Position numbers and translations under genes: made by a program. Of a stretch of DNA of 64,000 nucleotides, positions 54,556-62,709 are shown one piece after another. The DNA comes from Chloroflexota bacterium (lineage in GTDB: Bacteria; Chloroflexota; Dormibacteria; Dormibacterales; Dormibacteraceae). The notes beneath the pieces are model-generated. The model was given only the letters and a program-made list of their open reading frames with translations. It had not been told where the DNA came from and searched no databases. Numbering within the stretch: the stretch's first letter is position 1; every line of letters starts with the position of its first letter. The stretch is from NCBI GenBank assembly GCA_005880795.1, contig VBGP01000017.1, forward strand, positions 1-64,000. Direction: 5' to 3'.

Positions 54556-56094
54556 TTACTTCGCGTACTCCACGGCCCTCGTCTCGCGCACCACGGTGAC
54601 GCGGATCTGGCCCGGGAAGCTGAGCTCTGATTCGATGCGCTTGGCGATGTCTCGCGCCATCAGCTGAGCAGCCGAGTCGTCGATCTGCTCGGGCTTGACC
54701 AGGATCCTGACCTCGCGGCCGGCCTGGATGGCGTAAGACTGCTGGACTCCCTGGAAGGAGTTGGCGATCTCCTCCAGCTTCTCGAGTCGCTTGACGTATG
54801 CCTCGAGCGACTCACGACGCGCTCCGGGCCGGGCCGCGGAGATCGCGTCCGCCGCAATCAGCAGCAGCGCCTCGATCGAGTGCGGTTCCTCGTCGTAATG
54901 GTGGGCGCGGACGGCGTGCACCACCTGTGCGGGAACCCCGTGTCGCTGGAGCAGGTCTGCACCGATCACGGCGTGCGAGCCCTCGACCTCGTGGTCGATG
55001 GACTTGCCGATGTCGTGAAGCAGGCCTGACAGCTTTGAGATGCGGACGTCGGCGCCGATCTCGGACGCCATCATGGCGGCGAGGTAGGCGACCTCTTTCG
55101 AGTGGTTGAGCACCTGCTGGCCGTAGCTGGTGCGGAATCGCAGGATGCCGAGGTGGCGAACGACCTCAGGATGCAGACCCTGAAGGCTGAGCTCCAGGAC
55201 CGCCGCCTCACCCTCCTCTTTGACCCTCTGCAGGACCTCCTGGCGAGACTTGGCGACGATCTCCTCGATCCGAGCCGGATGAATCCGGCCATCCACGATC
55301 AGCTTGTTGAGCGCGACCCTGGCCACCTCGCGGCGGACCGGGTCGAACCCGCTGATGATCACGGCCTCTGGCGTGTCGTCGACGATGAGGTCGATTCCGG
55401 TGGCCTGCTGGAGCGCGCGGATGTTGCGCCCCTCCTTGCCGATGATGCGGCCCTTCAGCTCGTCGGTTGGCAAGGGAAGCACCGAAACCGAGACCTCGGC
55501 GGTCTGGTCGGCGGCGATGCGCTGAATCGATTCGGTGACGATCTCCCGAGCACGGCGCTCGCTCTCGTCGCGGGCCACCAGCTCGGATTCGCGGACCTTG
55601 CGCGCCACTTCGTTGCGAAGGTCTTGCTCGACCTGGGCCATCAGGATTCCCTGGGCTTCCTGGCGCGTCATGTTTGCGACGCGCTGAAGCTCTTTCTCCT
55701 GCTGGCGGTAACTGTCCTCCAGCTGGGCTTTGATGTCGTCCAGGGACTTCTTCTGGCTGGCGAGCTCTCGCTCCGCTCGGTTGAGATCCTCTCCCTTACG
55801 GTCGAGGTTCTCCTCCTTCTGGATCAGGCGCTTTTCGACCTGTTGTGACTGTGCCCGATACTCGCGGGCTTCCTGTTCGGCGGCGGTTCGAACCTTGACC
55901 GCCTCCTCCTTGGCCTCCAGCAGCTTCTCTTTGGCTTGTGTTTCGGCCTCGAGCAGCGTCTGCTGTGCCTTGACTTCCCGGTCGTGACTTCCGTCGCTCT
56001 GCCGGCGGCTGAGGAGCAGGTAAACGACTCCGGCACCGACAGCGAGGGCGACCATTGCCACGACCAATAGCAATACGAAGACGTTGACAGGCAT
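54556..56094 (-). CDS. rny: Ribonuclease Y
   Basis: This membrane-bound endoribonuclease starts mRNA decay. The 512-residue protein has an N-terminal membrane helix (FVLLLVVAMVALAVGAGVVYLLL), a long coiled coil (about 35-190), a KH domain (LKGRIIGKEGRNIRAL), an HD domain with metal ligands HSKEVAYL, LLHDIGKSIDHE and HAVRAHHYDEE, and a conserved C-terminus. ATG 56094 is preceded by GAGGTG. Upstream on its strand is TTGACA (complement of 56123-56128), a possible -35 with only a poor -10. Confidence 0.97.
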   Translation of the reverse strand: MPVNVFVLLLVVAMVALAVGAGVVYLLLSRRQSDGSHDREVKAQQTLLEAETQAKEKLLEAKEEAVKVRTAAEQEAREYRAQSQQVEKRLIQKEENLDRKGEDLNRAERELASQKKSLDDIKAQLEDSYRQQEKELQRVANMTRQEAQGILMAQVEQDLRNEVARKVRESELVARDESERRAREIVTESIQRIAADQTAEVSVSVLPLPTDELKGRIIGKEGRNIRALQQATGIDLIVDDTPEAVIISGFDPVRREVARVALNKLIVDGRIHPARIEEIVAKSRQEVLQRVKEEGEAAVLELSLQGLHPEVVRHLGILRFRTSYGQQVLNHSKEVAYLAAMMASEIGADVRISKLSGLLHDIGKSIDHEVEGSHAVIGADLLQRHGVPAQVVHAVRAHHYDEEPHSIEALLLIAADAISAARPGARRESLEAYVKRLEKLEEIANSFQGVQQSYAIQAGREVRILVKPEQIDDSAAQLMARDIAKRIESELSFPGQIRVTVVRETRAVEYAK

Positions 56095-56184
56095 GTGACA
56101 TGCACCTCGTTAATTCGATTGTCAAAGTGCGTGACCATGGCAGGGCCAGAACGGGGTCCCACCTCGGGTTGGCTCTATGACTTC

Positions 56185-56203
56185 CGGGCCCAAAACGGGC
56201 CCG
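56185..56203 (-). terminator. GC-rich hairpin after recX
   Basis: CGGGCCC and GGGCCCG form a 7-bp stem with a 5-nt loop, 13 bp beyond the recX stop. There is no U-tract. It probably marks the end of the recA-recX transcript. Confidence 0.5.
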
Positions 56204-56215
56204 CGTGACCAAATT

Positions 56216-56716
56216 CTAGGCTTCGGCCGTGTCTGACGTCCCGTTCCAGAGCGCCTCGCAGGCCGCCCGGGCCACCGGCATCGAGAAGCCGCGGCGCATC
56301 AGCCTGGCGCCGACGGCGTGCAGCAGCTCCCGGTAGCTTGCATACCGGGTGTTGCCGCACAGGCGTTCGGCGAGCTTCACGGCTGAGGCGAGCTGCCTTT
56401 CCACGGTGAAGCGAGCCATCGCCCGGTCGGCGAGGTCCCGGTCGACGCCCCGGGCCGTGAGCTCGGCAGACAGCGCCAGCGGCCCGAGTGAGCGCGAGCG
56501 GCGGCGCACATGCGCGTCGGCGAAGGCTCCGTCGCTCTGCAGCCCTCGCTCCACGAGCCGCGCCAGCGCCGCCTCCACCGCTGCCTCGTCGTAACCTCGC
56601 CGGCCGAGCTTGCGGCGCAGCTCAGCCCGCGAGTGGCCTCGCCGCGCCTGCAGGGCAACCGCCGCGCTCAAGGCCCCGACCGGTGGAGGCTTCGGTCTAG
56701 AACTCCTCGGTGGCAC
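56216..56716 (-). CDS. recX: Regulatory protein RecX
   Basis: The 166-residue helical-repeat protein that limits RecA filament growth has the typical segments [40 protein letters not shown] and [16 protein letters not shown] 56716 overlaps the recA 3' end by 20 bp, the standard recA-recX arrangement, so it shares recA's SOS promoter. Confidence 0.92.
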   Translation of the reverse strand: MPPRSSRPKPPPVGALSAAVALQARRGHSRAELRRKLGRRGYDEAAVEAALARLVERGLQSDGAFADAHVRRRSRSLGPLALSAELTARGVDRDLADRAMARFTVERQLASAVKLAERLCGNTRYASYRELLHAVGARLMRRGFSMPVARAACEALWNGTSDTAEA

Positions 56717-57791
56717 CCGCGCTCGACCTGACGGGCGGCGCGCTCTTGATCGGCGTGGCCGCGCCGGCCGCCTTCTCGCGCACCTTGGCCTCGATCTCGG
56801 CCGACAGGCTCGGGTTCTCGCGCAGGTAGTTGCGGACGTTCTCCCGCCCCTGGCCCAATCGCTGGTCGCCGTAGGACATCCACGTGCCGCTCTTCTCGAA
56901 GACGGAGTACTCGACCGCGGCGTCGATCAAGGCGCCTTCTCGGGAGATGCCTTCGTTGAAGAGGATGTCGAACTCGGCGGCACGGAATGGCGGCGCCACC
57001 TTGTTCTTGACGACTTTGACCTTGACCCGTGCACCGACCGAGTCCAGGCCGTTCTTGATCACCTCGACCTTGCGGATGTCCAGCCGAATCGAGGAGTAGA
57101 ACTTCAGAGCGCGGCCGCCGGGCTGCGTCTCCGGGTTGCCGAACATGATCCCGACCTTCTCACGGAGCTGGTTGAGGAAGACCACCGAGCAGTTCGACTT
57201 GGAGATCGCGGCGGTGAGCTTGCGCAGCGCCTGCGACATCAAACGAGCCTGCAGGCCCATGTGCGAGTCACCCATCTCGCCTTCGATCTCCGCCTTCGGC
57301 ACGAGCGCCGCGACCGAGTCGATCACGATCACGTCCACCGCGTTGGACCGCACCAGCACCTCGACGATCTCGAGCGCCTGCTCGCCGGTGTCGGGCTGGC
57401 TGATCAGGAGGTCGTCGATCTTGACGCCGATGCGCGAGGCGTAAAGGGGATCGAGGGCGTGTTCGGCGTCGACGAACGCCGCCACGCCCCCGGCCTTCTG
57501 GGCCTCGGCGATGATGTGCAGCGCGAGGGTTGTCTTGCCGGCCGATTCCGGACCGTAGATCTCGGTCACCCTGCCGCGTGGGATGCCCCCCACCCCCAGC
57601 GCCAGGTCGAGGGGCAGCGCGCCGGTCGAGATGGCGATCACCTCGCCCCGCTGCGCGACGTGCTCGCCCAATTTCATGATTGCGCCCTTGCCGTAGCTCT
57701 TGGTGATCTGGGACATCGCTGAATCGAGGGCTCTGTCCTTTTCCTCCAGGGCCTTTTCCTTTTCCTTGTCTGCGTCTTTGTCTTTGTTCAA
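56697..57791 (-). CDS. recA: Recombinase RecA
   Basis: The 364-residue strand-exchange protein and LexA co-protease has Walker [21 protein letters not shown], the mid-section [23 protein letters not shown]2-like [32 protein letters not shown] and a C-terminal acidic tail. An unusual, highly charged N-terminal extension ([18 protein letters not shown]) precedes the core. The TTG start at 57791 has AGGAGG at 57805-57810 (minus strand). The SOS promoter lies about 80 bp upstream. Confidence 0.97.
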   Translation of the reverse strand: MNKDKDADKEKEKALEEKDRALDSAMSQITKSYGKGAIMKLGEHVAQRGEVIAISTGALPLDLALGVGGIPRGRVTEIYGPESAGKTTLALHIIAEAQKAGGVAAFVDAEHALDPLYASRIGVKIDDLLISQPDTGEQALEIVEVLVRSNAVDVIVIDSVAALVPKAEIEGEMGDSHMGLQARLMSQALRKLTAAISKSNCSVVFLNQLREKVGIMFGNPETQPGGRALKFYSSIRLDIRKVEVIKNGLDSVGARVKVKVVKNKVAPPFRAAEFDILFNEGISREGALIDAAVEYSVFEKSGTWMSYGDQRLGQGRENVRNYLRENPSLSAEIEAKVREKAAGAATPIKSAPPVRSSAGATEEF

Positions 57792-57877
57792 CTTGTTCGG
57801 CTTGCCTCCTAGGTCGTTGCGGCGAGTGTTCTACGTCGAAGGTAAGGAATCAACGTTCTTTACAGGCCGATCGGCAA

Positions 57878-57906
57878 AGTCTAACGAACAGGTGTTCGTC
57901 CGTCAA
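57878..57906 (-). promoter_or_regulatory. recA SOS promoter with LexA box in spacer
   Basis: On the minus strand TTGACG (complement of 57901-57906) and TAGACT (complement of 57878-57883) are 17 bp apart. The perfect box CGAAC-AGGT-GTTCG sits at 57885-57898 inside the spacer. The -35 overlaps the stop codon of the pgsA-cinA gene upstream. Confidence 0.92.
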
Positions 57907-58958
57907 GCGGTCTTCACCTTCACGCCGCCGGAGCGGACCTGCTGGAGCAAAAGCTCCAGCGCCCACGCTGCCGCCCGCCGGCGGTTCGACCACCGGTCGC
58001 CGTTCAAGGTGCTCTCGAATGCCCGGGTGCCGGTCGGAGACGCGATGCCGACATAGGTCAGGCCGACCGGCTTCCCGGACTGGTCGGAGTCGGGTCCGGC
58101 GATGCACGTGATGGAAACGGCGAAGTCGGTAGCCAGACGGGACCGGGCGCCGTCCGCCATTGCTTCGGCCACCTCTGCGCTGACGGCTCCGTGGTGCGCC
58201 AGCAGAGCGGCCGGAACCCCGAGCTGGTCGCGCTTCACGGAGTCGCTGTAGGCGACGATCCCACCCCGAAAGTATTCCGAGCTTCCGGACTGGTCCGTGA
58301 AAGCCGAGCCCAAAAGTCCACCCGTGCACGATTCCGCGACGGAAACGGTGAGCCCGTGCTCGGTCAACGCAGCCCCGACGTCCTGCGCGAGCTGTCGCAG
58401 CGGTGACTGCCCTCCCCGCGAGTTGTCGCCCATGCCCAGGACGTGCCTGAATCGCACGAGGTAGTCGAGGCCGCTGAAAAGGGTGAACGCCACCGCGACC
58501 AAAACCGCCAGGCCTGCGAACGGGACGAGGACCGGGTACGGGCGCTGAAGGATGAGCAGCGCGACCGCGCCCATCTGCGTAATCGTCTTGGTCTTGCCCA
58601 ACGGAGCGGCGGAGATCACGGTGCCCTGGCTGGCAGCCACAGAGCGAAGGATCGTGATGATCAGCTCGCGAGAGAAGATCACGACGACCACCCATGCGGC
58701 GACAAGCCCCTCCTGCACCAGAACGATGAGGACTGACAGCACGAACAGCTTGTCCGCGAGCGGGTCGAGAAATTTGCCGAGGTCGCTGACGGATCCGCGG
58801 CGCCGCGCCAGCTGGCCGTCGAGCGTGTCGGTCAGCGAGAAGATGATGAACAGCCCGGCCGCGACCTGGTCGTGCCCCGTAAACCGTAGGAGCAGGAGTG
58901 CCATCAGCACGGGAATGGCGGCCAGGCGGCTGATGGTCAGCGCGTTCGGGATGTTCAT
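57903..58958 (-). CDS. PgsA-CinA fusion: phosphatidylglycerophosphate synthase and nicotinamide-nucleotide amidase domains
   Basis: One open frame of 351 residues. Residues 1-175 form a CDP-alcohol phosphatidyltransferase with several membrane helices and the motif DTLDGQLARRRGSVSDLGKFLDPLADK split as D-G-x2-A-R-x8-G-x3-D-x3-D. Residues 185-351 form a CinA C-terminal (PncC) domain: VSVAESCTGGLLGSAFTD, GGIVAYSDSVKRDQLGV, AEAMADGARSRLATDFAVSITCIAGPD. In many genomes pgsA, cinA and recA are neighbours; here the first two share one frame. A separate start at an internal ATG (MGDNSRGG) would also be possible. Confidence 0.88.
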   Translation of the reverse strand: MNIPNALTISRLAAIPVLMALLLLRFTGHDQVAAGLFIIFSLTDTLDGQLARRRGSVSDLGKFLDPLADKLFVLSVLIVLVQEGLVAAWVVVVIFSRELIITILRSVAASQGTVISAAPLGKTKTITQMGAVALLILQRPYPVLVPFAGLAVLVAVAFTLFSGLDYLVRFRHVLGMGDNSRGGQSPLRQLAQDVGAALTEHGLTVSVAESCTGGLLGSAFTDQSGSSEYFRGGIVAYSDSVKRDQLGVPAALLAHHGAVSAEVAEAMADGARSRLATDFAVSITCIAGPDSDQSGKPVGLTYVGIASPTGTRAFESTLNGDRWSNRRRAAAWALELLLQQVRSGGVKVKTA

Positions 58959-58965
58959 CGCTGCC

Positions 58966-59667
58966 CTAAGAAGAAGTTTGCGACGAGAACTCCCGGGTTG
59001 CCACGCCCAGCCCCATCGCGCCCACGTTTCGCCCGTCGATCGTGATGAACGTCGCCGAAGCCTTTCCGCTCGTGATCTTCACGTCCACGCCCGTGAAATA
59101 CACGATCGAGCCGGCGGCAAGGTTGCGACCTGAGTCCCCGTACTGCGGTGTCCCGTCGACCACCGCGTTGATCCAGACCGCATCGGTGACACGCACGCCC
59201 ACGACGATCGGGCGAACCTGGATCGCCGGGCTTGCGACCGCGGACGGCTGGGCGGTGGCCAGAGCGGACGGCGATGCCAGAACCACCGCGGCGCGCTGGT
59301 CCGCCGTCACCTGACGCCAGGCGTACCCGGTGAAGGCGCCCGCGAGGAGGACCAGGCCGGCGGCCGCGATGGCGGGTGTGGTCAGGACGAAACGGGCGCG
59401 GCGCTCGCTCTTCTCCATTCCGAGGGCGAGGCTGGGGCGCCGTCCGTTGCTGGGCAGGGCGGCGAGAAGCTCGTCCGGATCGAGCCCGAGGTAGGTGGCG
59501 TAAGTGCGCAGGTAGCCCTTCGCATACACAGGCGCCGGCAGCCTGTCGAATTGGTCCGCCTCGATGGCGCGGAGGTGATCGGCGCGGACACGGGTCGCCG
59601 CCTCAACCTGCTCGATCGAGAGGCCACGCTCGCCGCGCTTGGCAGCCAGCACAGCCCCGATCGTCAT
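58966..59667 (-). CDS. RodZ-like helix-turn-helix membrane protein (DUF4115)
   Basis: The 233-residue protein has a cytoplasmic HTH_25-type domain (LAAKRGERGLSIEQVEAATRVRADHLRAIEADQFDRLP, YAKGYLRTYATYLGLD). One membrane helix follows (FVLTTPAIAAAGLVLLAGAFTGYAW), then an extracytoplasmic beta domain resembling DUF4115 (VRVTDAVWINAVVDG). RodZ proteins link MreB to the elongation machinery, but no mre genes are in the window. ATG 59667 overlaps the ftsK stop (ATGA). Confidence 0.87.
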   Translation of the reverse strand: MTIGAVLAAKRGERGLSIEQVEAATRVRADHLRAIEADQFDRLPAPVYAKGYLRTYATYLGLDPDELLAALPSNGRRPSLALGMEKSERRARFVLTTPAIAAAGLVLLAGAFTGYAWRQVTADQRAAVVLASPSALATAQPSAVASPAIQVRPIVVGVRVTDAVWINAVVDGTPQYGDSGRNLAAGSIVYFTGVDVKITSGKASATFITIDGRNVGAMGLGVATREFSSQTSS

Positions 59668-61952
59668 TCGAGACCTAAGCGCTCCAAAAGGTCATCCACG
59701 TCCGGCAGGTTCATCAGCACCTCTCTCGACTTCGAGCCCTGGTAGCCGCCGATCACGTGATGGTCCGCCAGCTGGTCGACGATGCGTCCCGCGCGCGAGT
59801 AGCCGACGTTGAACTTCCGCTGCACCAGAGAGACCGATGCGCCGCCCTCGGCCGCAACGGCTCGAGCCGAGCGAGCAAAAAGCGGATCGAGCTTGCGCTC
59901 CTCGCGCCGCTCCCCTCTCTCCCACTCGGTACCCGCACCCTCTTCGAGGATCTCTTCCATGTATCGCGGGCCGCCCTGAGACTTCCAGAAGTTGACGACG
60001 CCTTCCACCTCGGGGTCGCTGACGAACGCGCCCTGGATGCGCGTCGGCTTGCCCGCGTCGACAGGTTGGTAGAGCATGTCGCCGCGTCCGAGCAATTTCT
60101 CGGCGCCGCCGGTGTCGAGGATGACGCGGCTGTCGACCTGCGAACCAACGGCGAAGGCGATTCGCGATGGGATGTTGGCCTTGATCAATCCGGTGATGAT
60201 GTCGGTCGATGGACGCTGCGTCGCGATGATCAGGTGGATGCCGACAGCCCGCGCCAGCTGCGCGATCCGGCAGATCAGCTCCTCGATCTCACCCGCGGCG
60301 ACCATCATCAGGTCGGCGAGCTCGTCGATGACGATCACGATGTAGGGCAGCGATCGCGCCGATTTCAGCGCGGCCTTCTCGTTGTAGGTCGCGATGTTGC
60401 GCACGCCTTCACCGGAAAAGAGCTTGTAGCGGCGATCCATCTCGGCCACGGCCCAGCGCAGCGCCGCGGCGGCTTGGTGCGACTCGACCAGGACGGGCAA
60501 GGCCAGATGCGGCAGCCCGTTGTAGCCCGTGAGCTCGACCCGTTTGGGGTCGATCAGGAGCAGACGCAGATGATCGGGTGTCACCTGGAACAGCAGGCTG
60601 GTGATGAGGGCGTTGATGCAAACGCTCTTGCCCTGGCCGGTGGCGCCGGCGATGAGGAGATGCGGCATCCGGGTCAGGTCGGCGACGATCGACTGCCCCG
60701 ACACGTCATTGCCAAGGCCCAGCGCGAGCCGGTTGGTGCCTTCGCGGAACGCCGCCGTCTCGATGACCTCGCGAATGGTCACCAGGCTCGCCGACTTGTT
60801 GGGAACCTCGATGCCGACGGCGGACTTGCCCGGAATCGGCGCCTCGATGCGCAGCGGCGCGGCGGCGAGCGCGAGCGAGAGATCGTTCTGGAGCGCGGTG
60901 ATCCGCTTGACCTGGACACCGGGGCCGGGCTGCACCTCGTACTGCGTCACCGCGGGCCCGGGATTCACCCCGACGACCTTGCACTCCACCCCGAACGTCT
61001 GCAGGGTCGACTCGAGGATCTTCACGTTGCGCTTGATCTCATCCGCCATTCGCTCGCGACGCGCGGTCACGGTGTCGAGCAGCGCGATGGACGGCAGCTT
61101 CCACTCGATCTCGGGCAGGTCGTCCTCGGTTTCGGCGACGACGCGCATCACAGGCTCGGAGGCTCGCGGCGCATCGTCCTCGACGGCCACTGTCGTGGCG
61201 GGCGTGCTGGCCGGCCTTTCAGGCGCAACGTCTTCGGGCTCGTCGACCTCCCACAGAGCACGTTGATCGGCGGACGCCGGTGCCGTCGCGAAGCTCGCGG
61301 CCGAGCGGGTGAGCAGGTCGGAGCTCGCGGGCGTCGCCTTTTGTGGCTTGCCTTTTTCCTGCGCCGGCGCTGCGACGAGGTCGCGCAGCCGAGCGCGTTC
61401 GGCGTTCGCCGCCCGCAATCCGCCGACCGCGGCGACGAGGAGCGCCCCCGGACTGAAATGGATCGTCACGATGAGGCCGATCACGAGCCCGGCGATGAGC
61501 AGCGCCCACGCGCCGACCCTGGTGACGAGGCCGATGAGAGCCGAGTCAATGGCGCGTCCAGCCGATCCACCGGCGCCGGCCGCCAGGCCGAACAATCCGA
61601 TCAGAGAGAGGACCGTGACCATGCCCGCTACGAAGTCGATGCCGCGCGGCCGGGGCGCCTTGGGCCAAAGCAGGTACGCGCTGAGCGCGATCGCCGCCAC
61701 GACCGGAACAAACCACGCGCTGCCGAAGCCGGCGACCATGCCGTCGCGGATGAAGCCGAGGATCGAGCCGGCGTGGCTGAGGATGGCGAGCACCCCCAAC
61801 AGCGCGGCCAGCATCAGCAGGACGCCGACGATCTCACGTACCTGGCGGGTGCTCAGGCGCGGGCGAGCGGCGCGCTTGCTCCGCTTGGAACGTGAGGATG
61901 AAGCGCGGCGTGAGCCGGATCGAGTCGAGCTTCGGGATGTGGTGCGACGCAT
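59664..61952 (-). CDS. ftsK: DNA translocase FtsK/SpoIIIE
   Basis: The 762-residue protein has a basic N-terminus, four membrane helices (about 40-180), a linker and a RecA-like motor (GATGQGKSVCINALITSLLF, IVIDELADLMMVAAGEIEE, IIATQRPSTDIITGLIKANIPSRIAF). The C-terminal gamma winged helix (VSLVQRKFNVGYSRAGRIVDQL) reads polar KOPS-like sequences. It pumps chromosome ends across the septum and activates XerCD at dif, for which a candidate lies at 43.2 kb. Confidence 0.97.
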   Translation of the reverse strand: MRRTTSRSSTRSGSRRASSSRSKRSKRAARPRLSTRQVREIVGVLLMLAALLGVLAILSHAGSILGFIRDGMVAGFGSAWFVPVVAAIALSAYLLWPKAPRPRGIDFVAGMVTVLSLIGLFGLAAGAGGSAGRAIDSALIGLVTRVGAWALLIAGLVIGLIVTIHFSPGALLVAAVGGLRAANAERARLRDLVAAPAQEKGKPQKATPASSDLLTRSAASFATAPASADQRALWEVDEPEDVAPERPASTPATTVAVEDDAPRASEPVMRVVAETEDDLPEIEWKLPSIALLDTVTARRERMADEIKRNVKILESTLQTFGVECKVVGVNPGPAVTQYEVQPGPGVQVKRITALQNDLSLALAAAPLRIEAPIPGKSAVGIEVPNKSASLVTIREVIETAAFREGTNRLALGLGNDVSGQSIVADLTRMPHLLIAGATGQGKSVCINALITSLLFQVTPDHLRLLLIDPKRVELTGYNGLPHLALPVLVESHQAAAALRWAVAEMDRRYKLFSGEGVRNIATYNEKAALKSARSLPYIVIVIDELADLMMVAAGEIEELICRIAQLARAVGIHLIIATQRPSTDIITGLIKANIPSRIAFAVGSQVDSRVILDTGGAEKLLGRGDMLYQPVDAGKPTRIQGAFVSDPEVEGVVNFWKSQGGPRYMEEILEEGAGTEWERGERREERKLDPLFARSARAVAAEGGASVSLVQRKFNVGYSRAGRIVDQLADHHVIGGYQGSKSREVLMNLPDVDDLLERLGLE

Positions 61953-62009
61953 GCTGCGGGCCCTTGAGCCGATTGGATTCTACGTTATCCCGACCTGCAT
62001 ACTCTCGGC

Positions 62010-62306
62010 GTGGCTGTCGATCCGTTTGCCGAAGCAGAGATCCGCTTTAAGTTCCTGGTCGAGGAACGGCGCGTCGGCAACCTGCTGGCTCGAGCGTTCC
62101 GCGTCGCGGTGCGCGACCTCGCGGTGCTGGACAGCGAAGGACGGCGATGGATGCTTGGTCCGGAGGACGGGATCTGGTACCGGCGCGAGAACGAAAGGTG
62201 GCTGCAGGCCGATCCGCCGCGACGGCTGGTCTGTCCGTCGTGTGGGCATCACAATCTGGGTCGGCATAGTTTCTGTGTCGAATGCGGACACAGGTTGAAT
62301 CGCTGA
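62010..62306 (+). CDS. Small C-terminal zinc-ribbon protein
   Basis: The 98-residue protein has a C-terminal zinc ribbon CPSCGHHNLGRHSFCVECG (two CxxC knuckles) after an N-terminal part with RRWMLGPEDGIWYRRENERW. It is divergent from ftsK. CATACT (61998-62003) ends 6 bp before GTG 62010, suggesting leaderless expression. The function is unknown. Confidence 0.75.
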   Translation: MAVDPFAEAEIRFKFLVEERRVGNLLARAFRVAVRDLAVLDSEGRRWMLGPEDGIWYRRENERWLQADPPRRLVCPSCGHHNLGRHSFCVECGHRLNR

Positions 62307-62319
62307 ATCGCCACGTTCG

Positions 62320-62401
62320 CCCCTCTCCCTCACCCTGCGGGACAAGCCCGTTAAGGACGCGCTACCCGCGCCAACTGATCGCTCCCCTGAGGGGAGAGGG
62401 G
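62320..62401. repeat. 82-bp element, family B
   Basis: Terminal inverted repeats CCCCTCTCCC and GGGGAGAGGGG surround CCTGCGGGAC, AGCCCGTTAA, GACGCGCT and CCCGCGCC in the same order as at 53301-53383. It fills most of the gap between two convergent genes. Confidence 0.85.
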
Positions 62402-62409
62402 AAAGCAGG

Positions 62410-62709
62410 CTAGTGGTGCACTTGCGCTTGCGCTATCCCATACGCCAGGCCTGCTGCGACAGGTAGAAGAGCTGCCAGGAACCAGAGGCGCCACCACAGC
62501 GGCCGCTTTTCACCCTGCACCATCTCGTGACCGCAGAATCCGCAGTAGCGGTCGAACGGTCCGGCGATGCCGCGGCAGTTCGCGCACTGATGCAGCTGCA
62601 GGCCGCAATGCGCGCATCGTGCTTCCTCCGAATGGTTGAGCACCATCGCCGGTTGGTCGCATCGCGGGCACAGGCTGGGCGCGATGAGCGCGAGTGGCGG
62701 AAGCTTCAT
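62410..62709 (-). CDS. Zinc-ribbon membrane protein
   Basis: The 99-residue protein has three CxxC pairs plus one (CPRCDQP, CAHCG, CANC, CGFCG), forming one or two zinc ribbons, then a C-terminal membrane helix (LWFLAALLPVAAGLAYGIA). ATG 62709 overlaps the RNase J stop (ATGA), so it is translated with that gene. No specific role is known. Confidence 0.78.
   Translation of the reverse strand: MKLPPLALIAPSLCPRCDQPAMVLNHSEEARCAHCGLQLHQCANCRGIAGPFDRYCGFCGHEMVQGEKRPLWWRLWFLAALLPVAAGLAYGIAQAQVHH

Noticed and set aside
56095-56215. Promoter for rny based on TTGACA
   Set aside because: The -35 is good but no acceptable -10 is found 16-18 bp downstream; left as a remark only.
59757-61895. Long plus-strand open frame across ftsK (about 710 codons)
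   Set aside because: Antisense shadow of ftsK, with biased composition and no recognisable domain.
62320-62401. Element with inverted ends considered as an insertion sequence
   Set aside because: Only 82 bp with no transposase; a small non-autonomous repeat is the better description.
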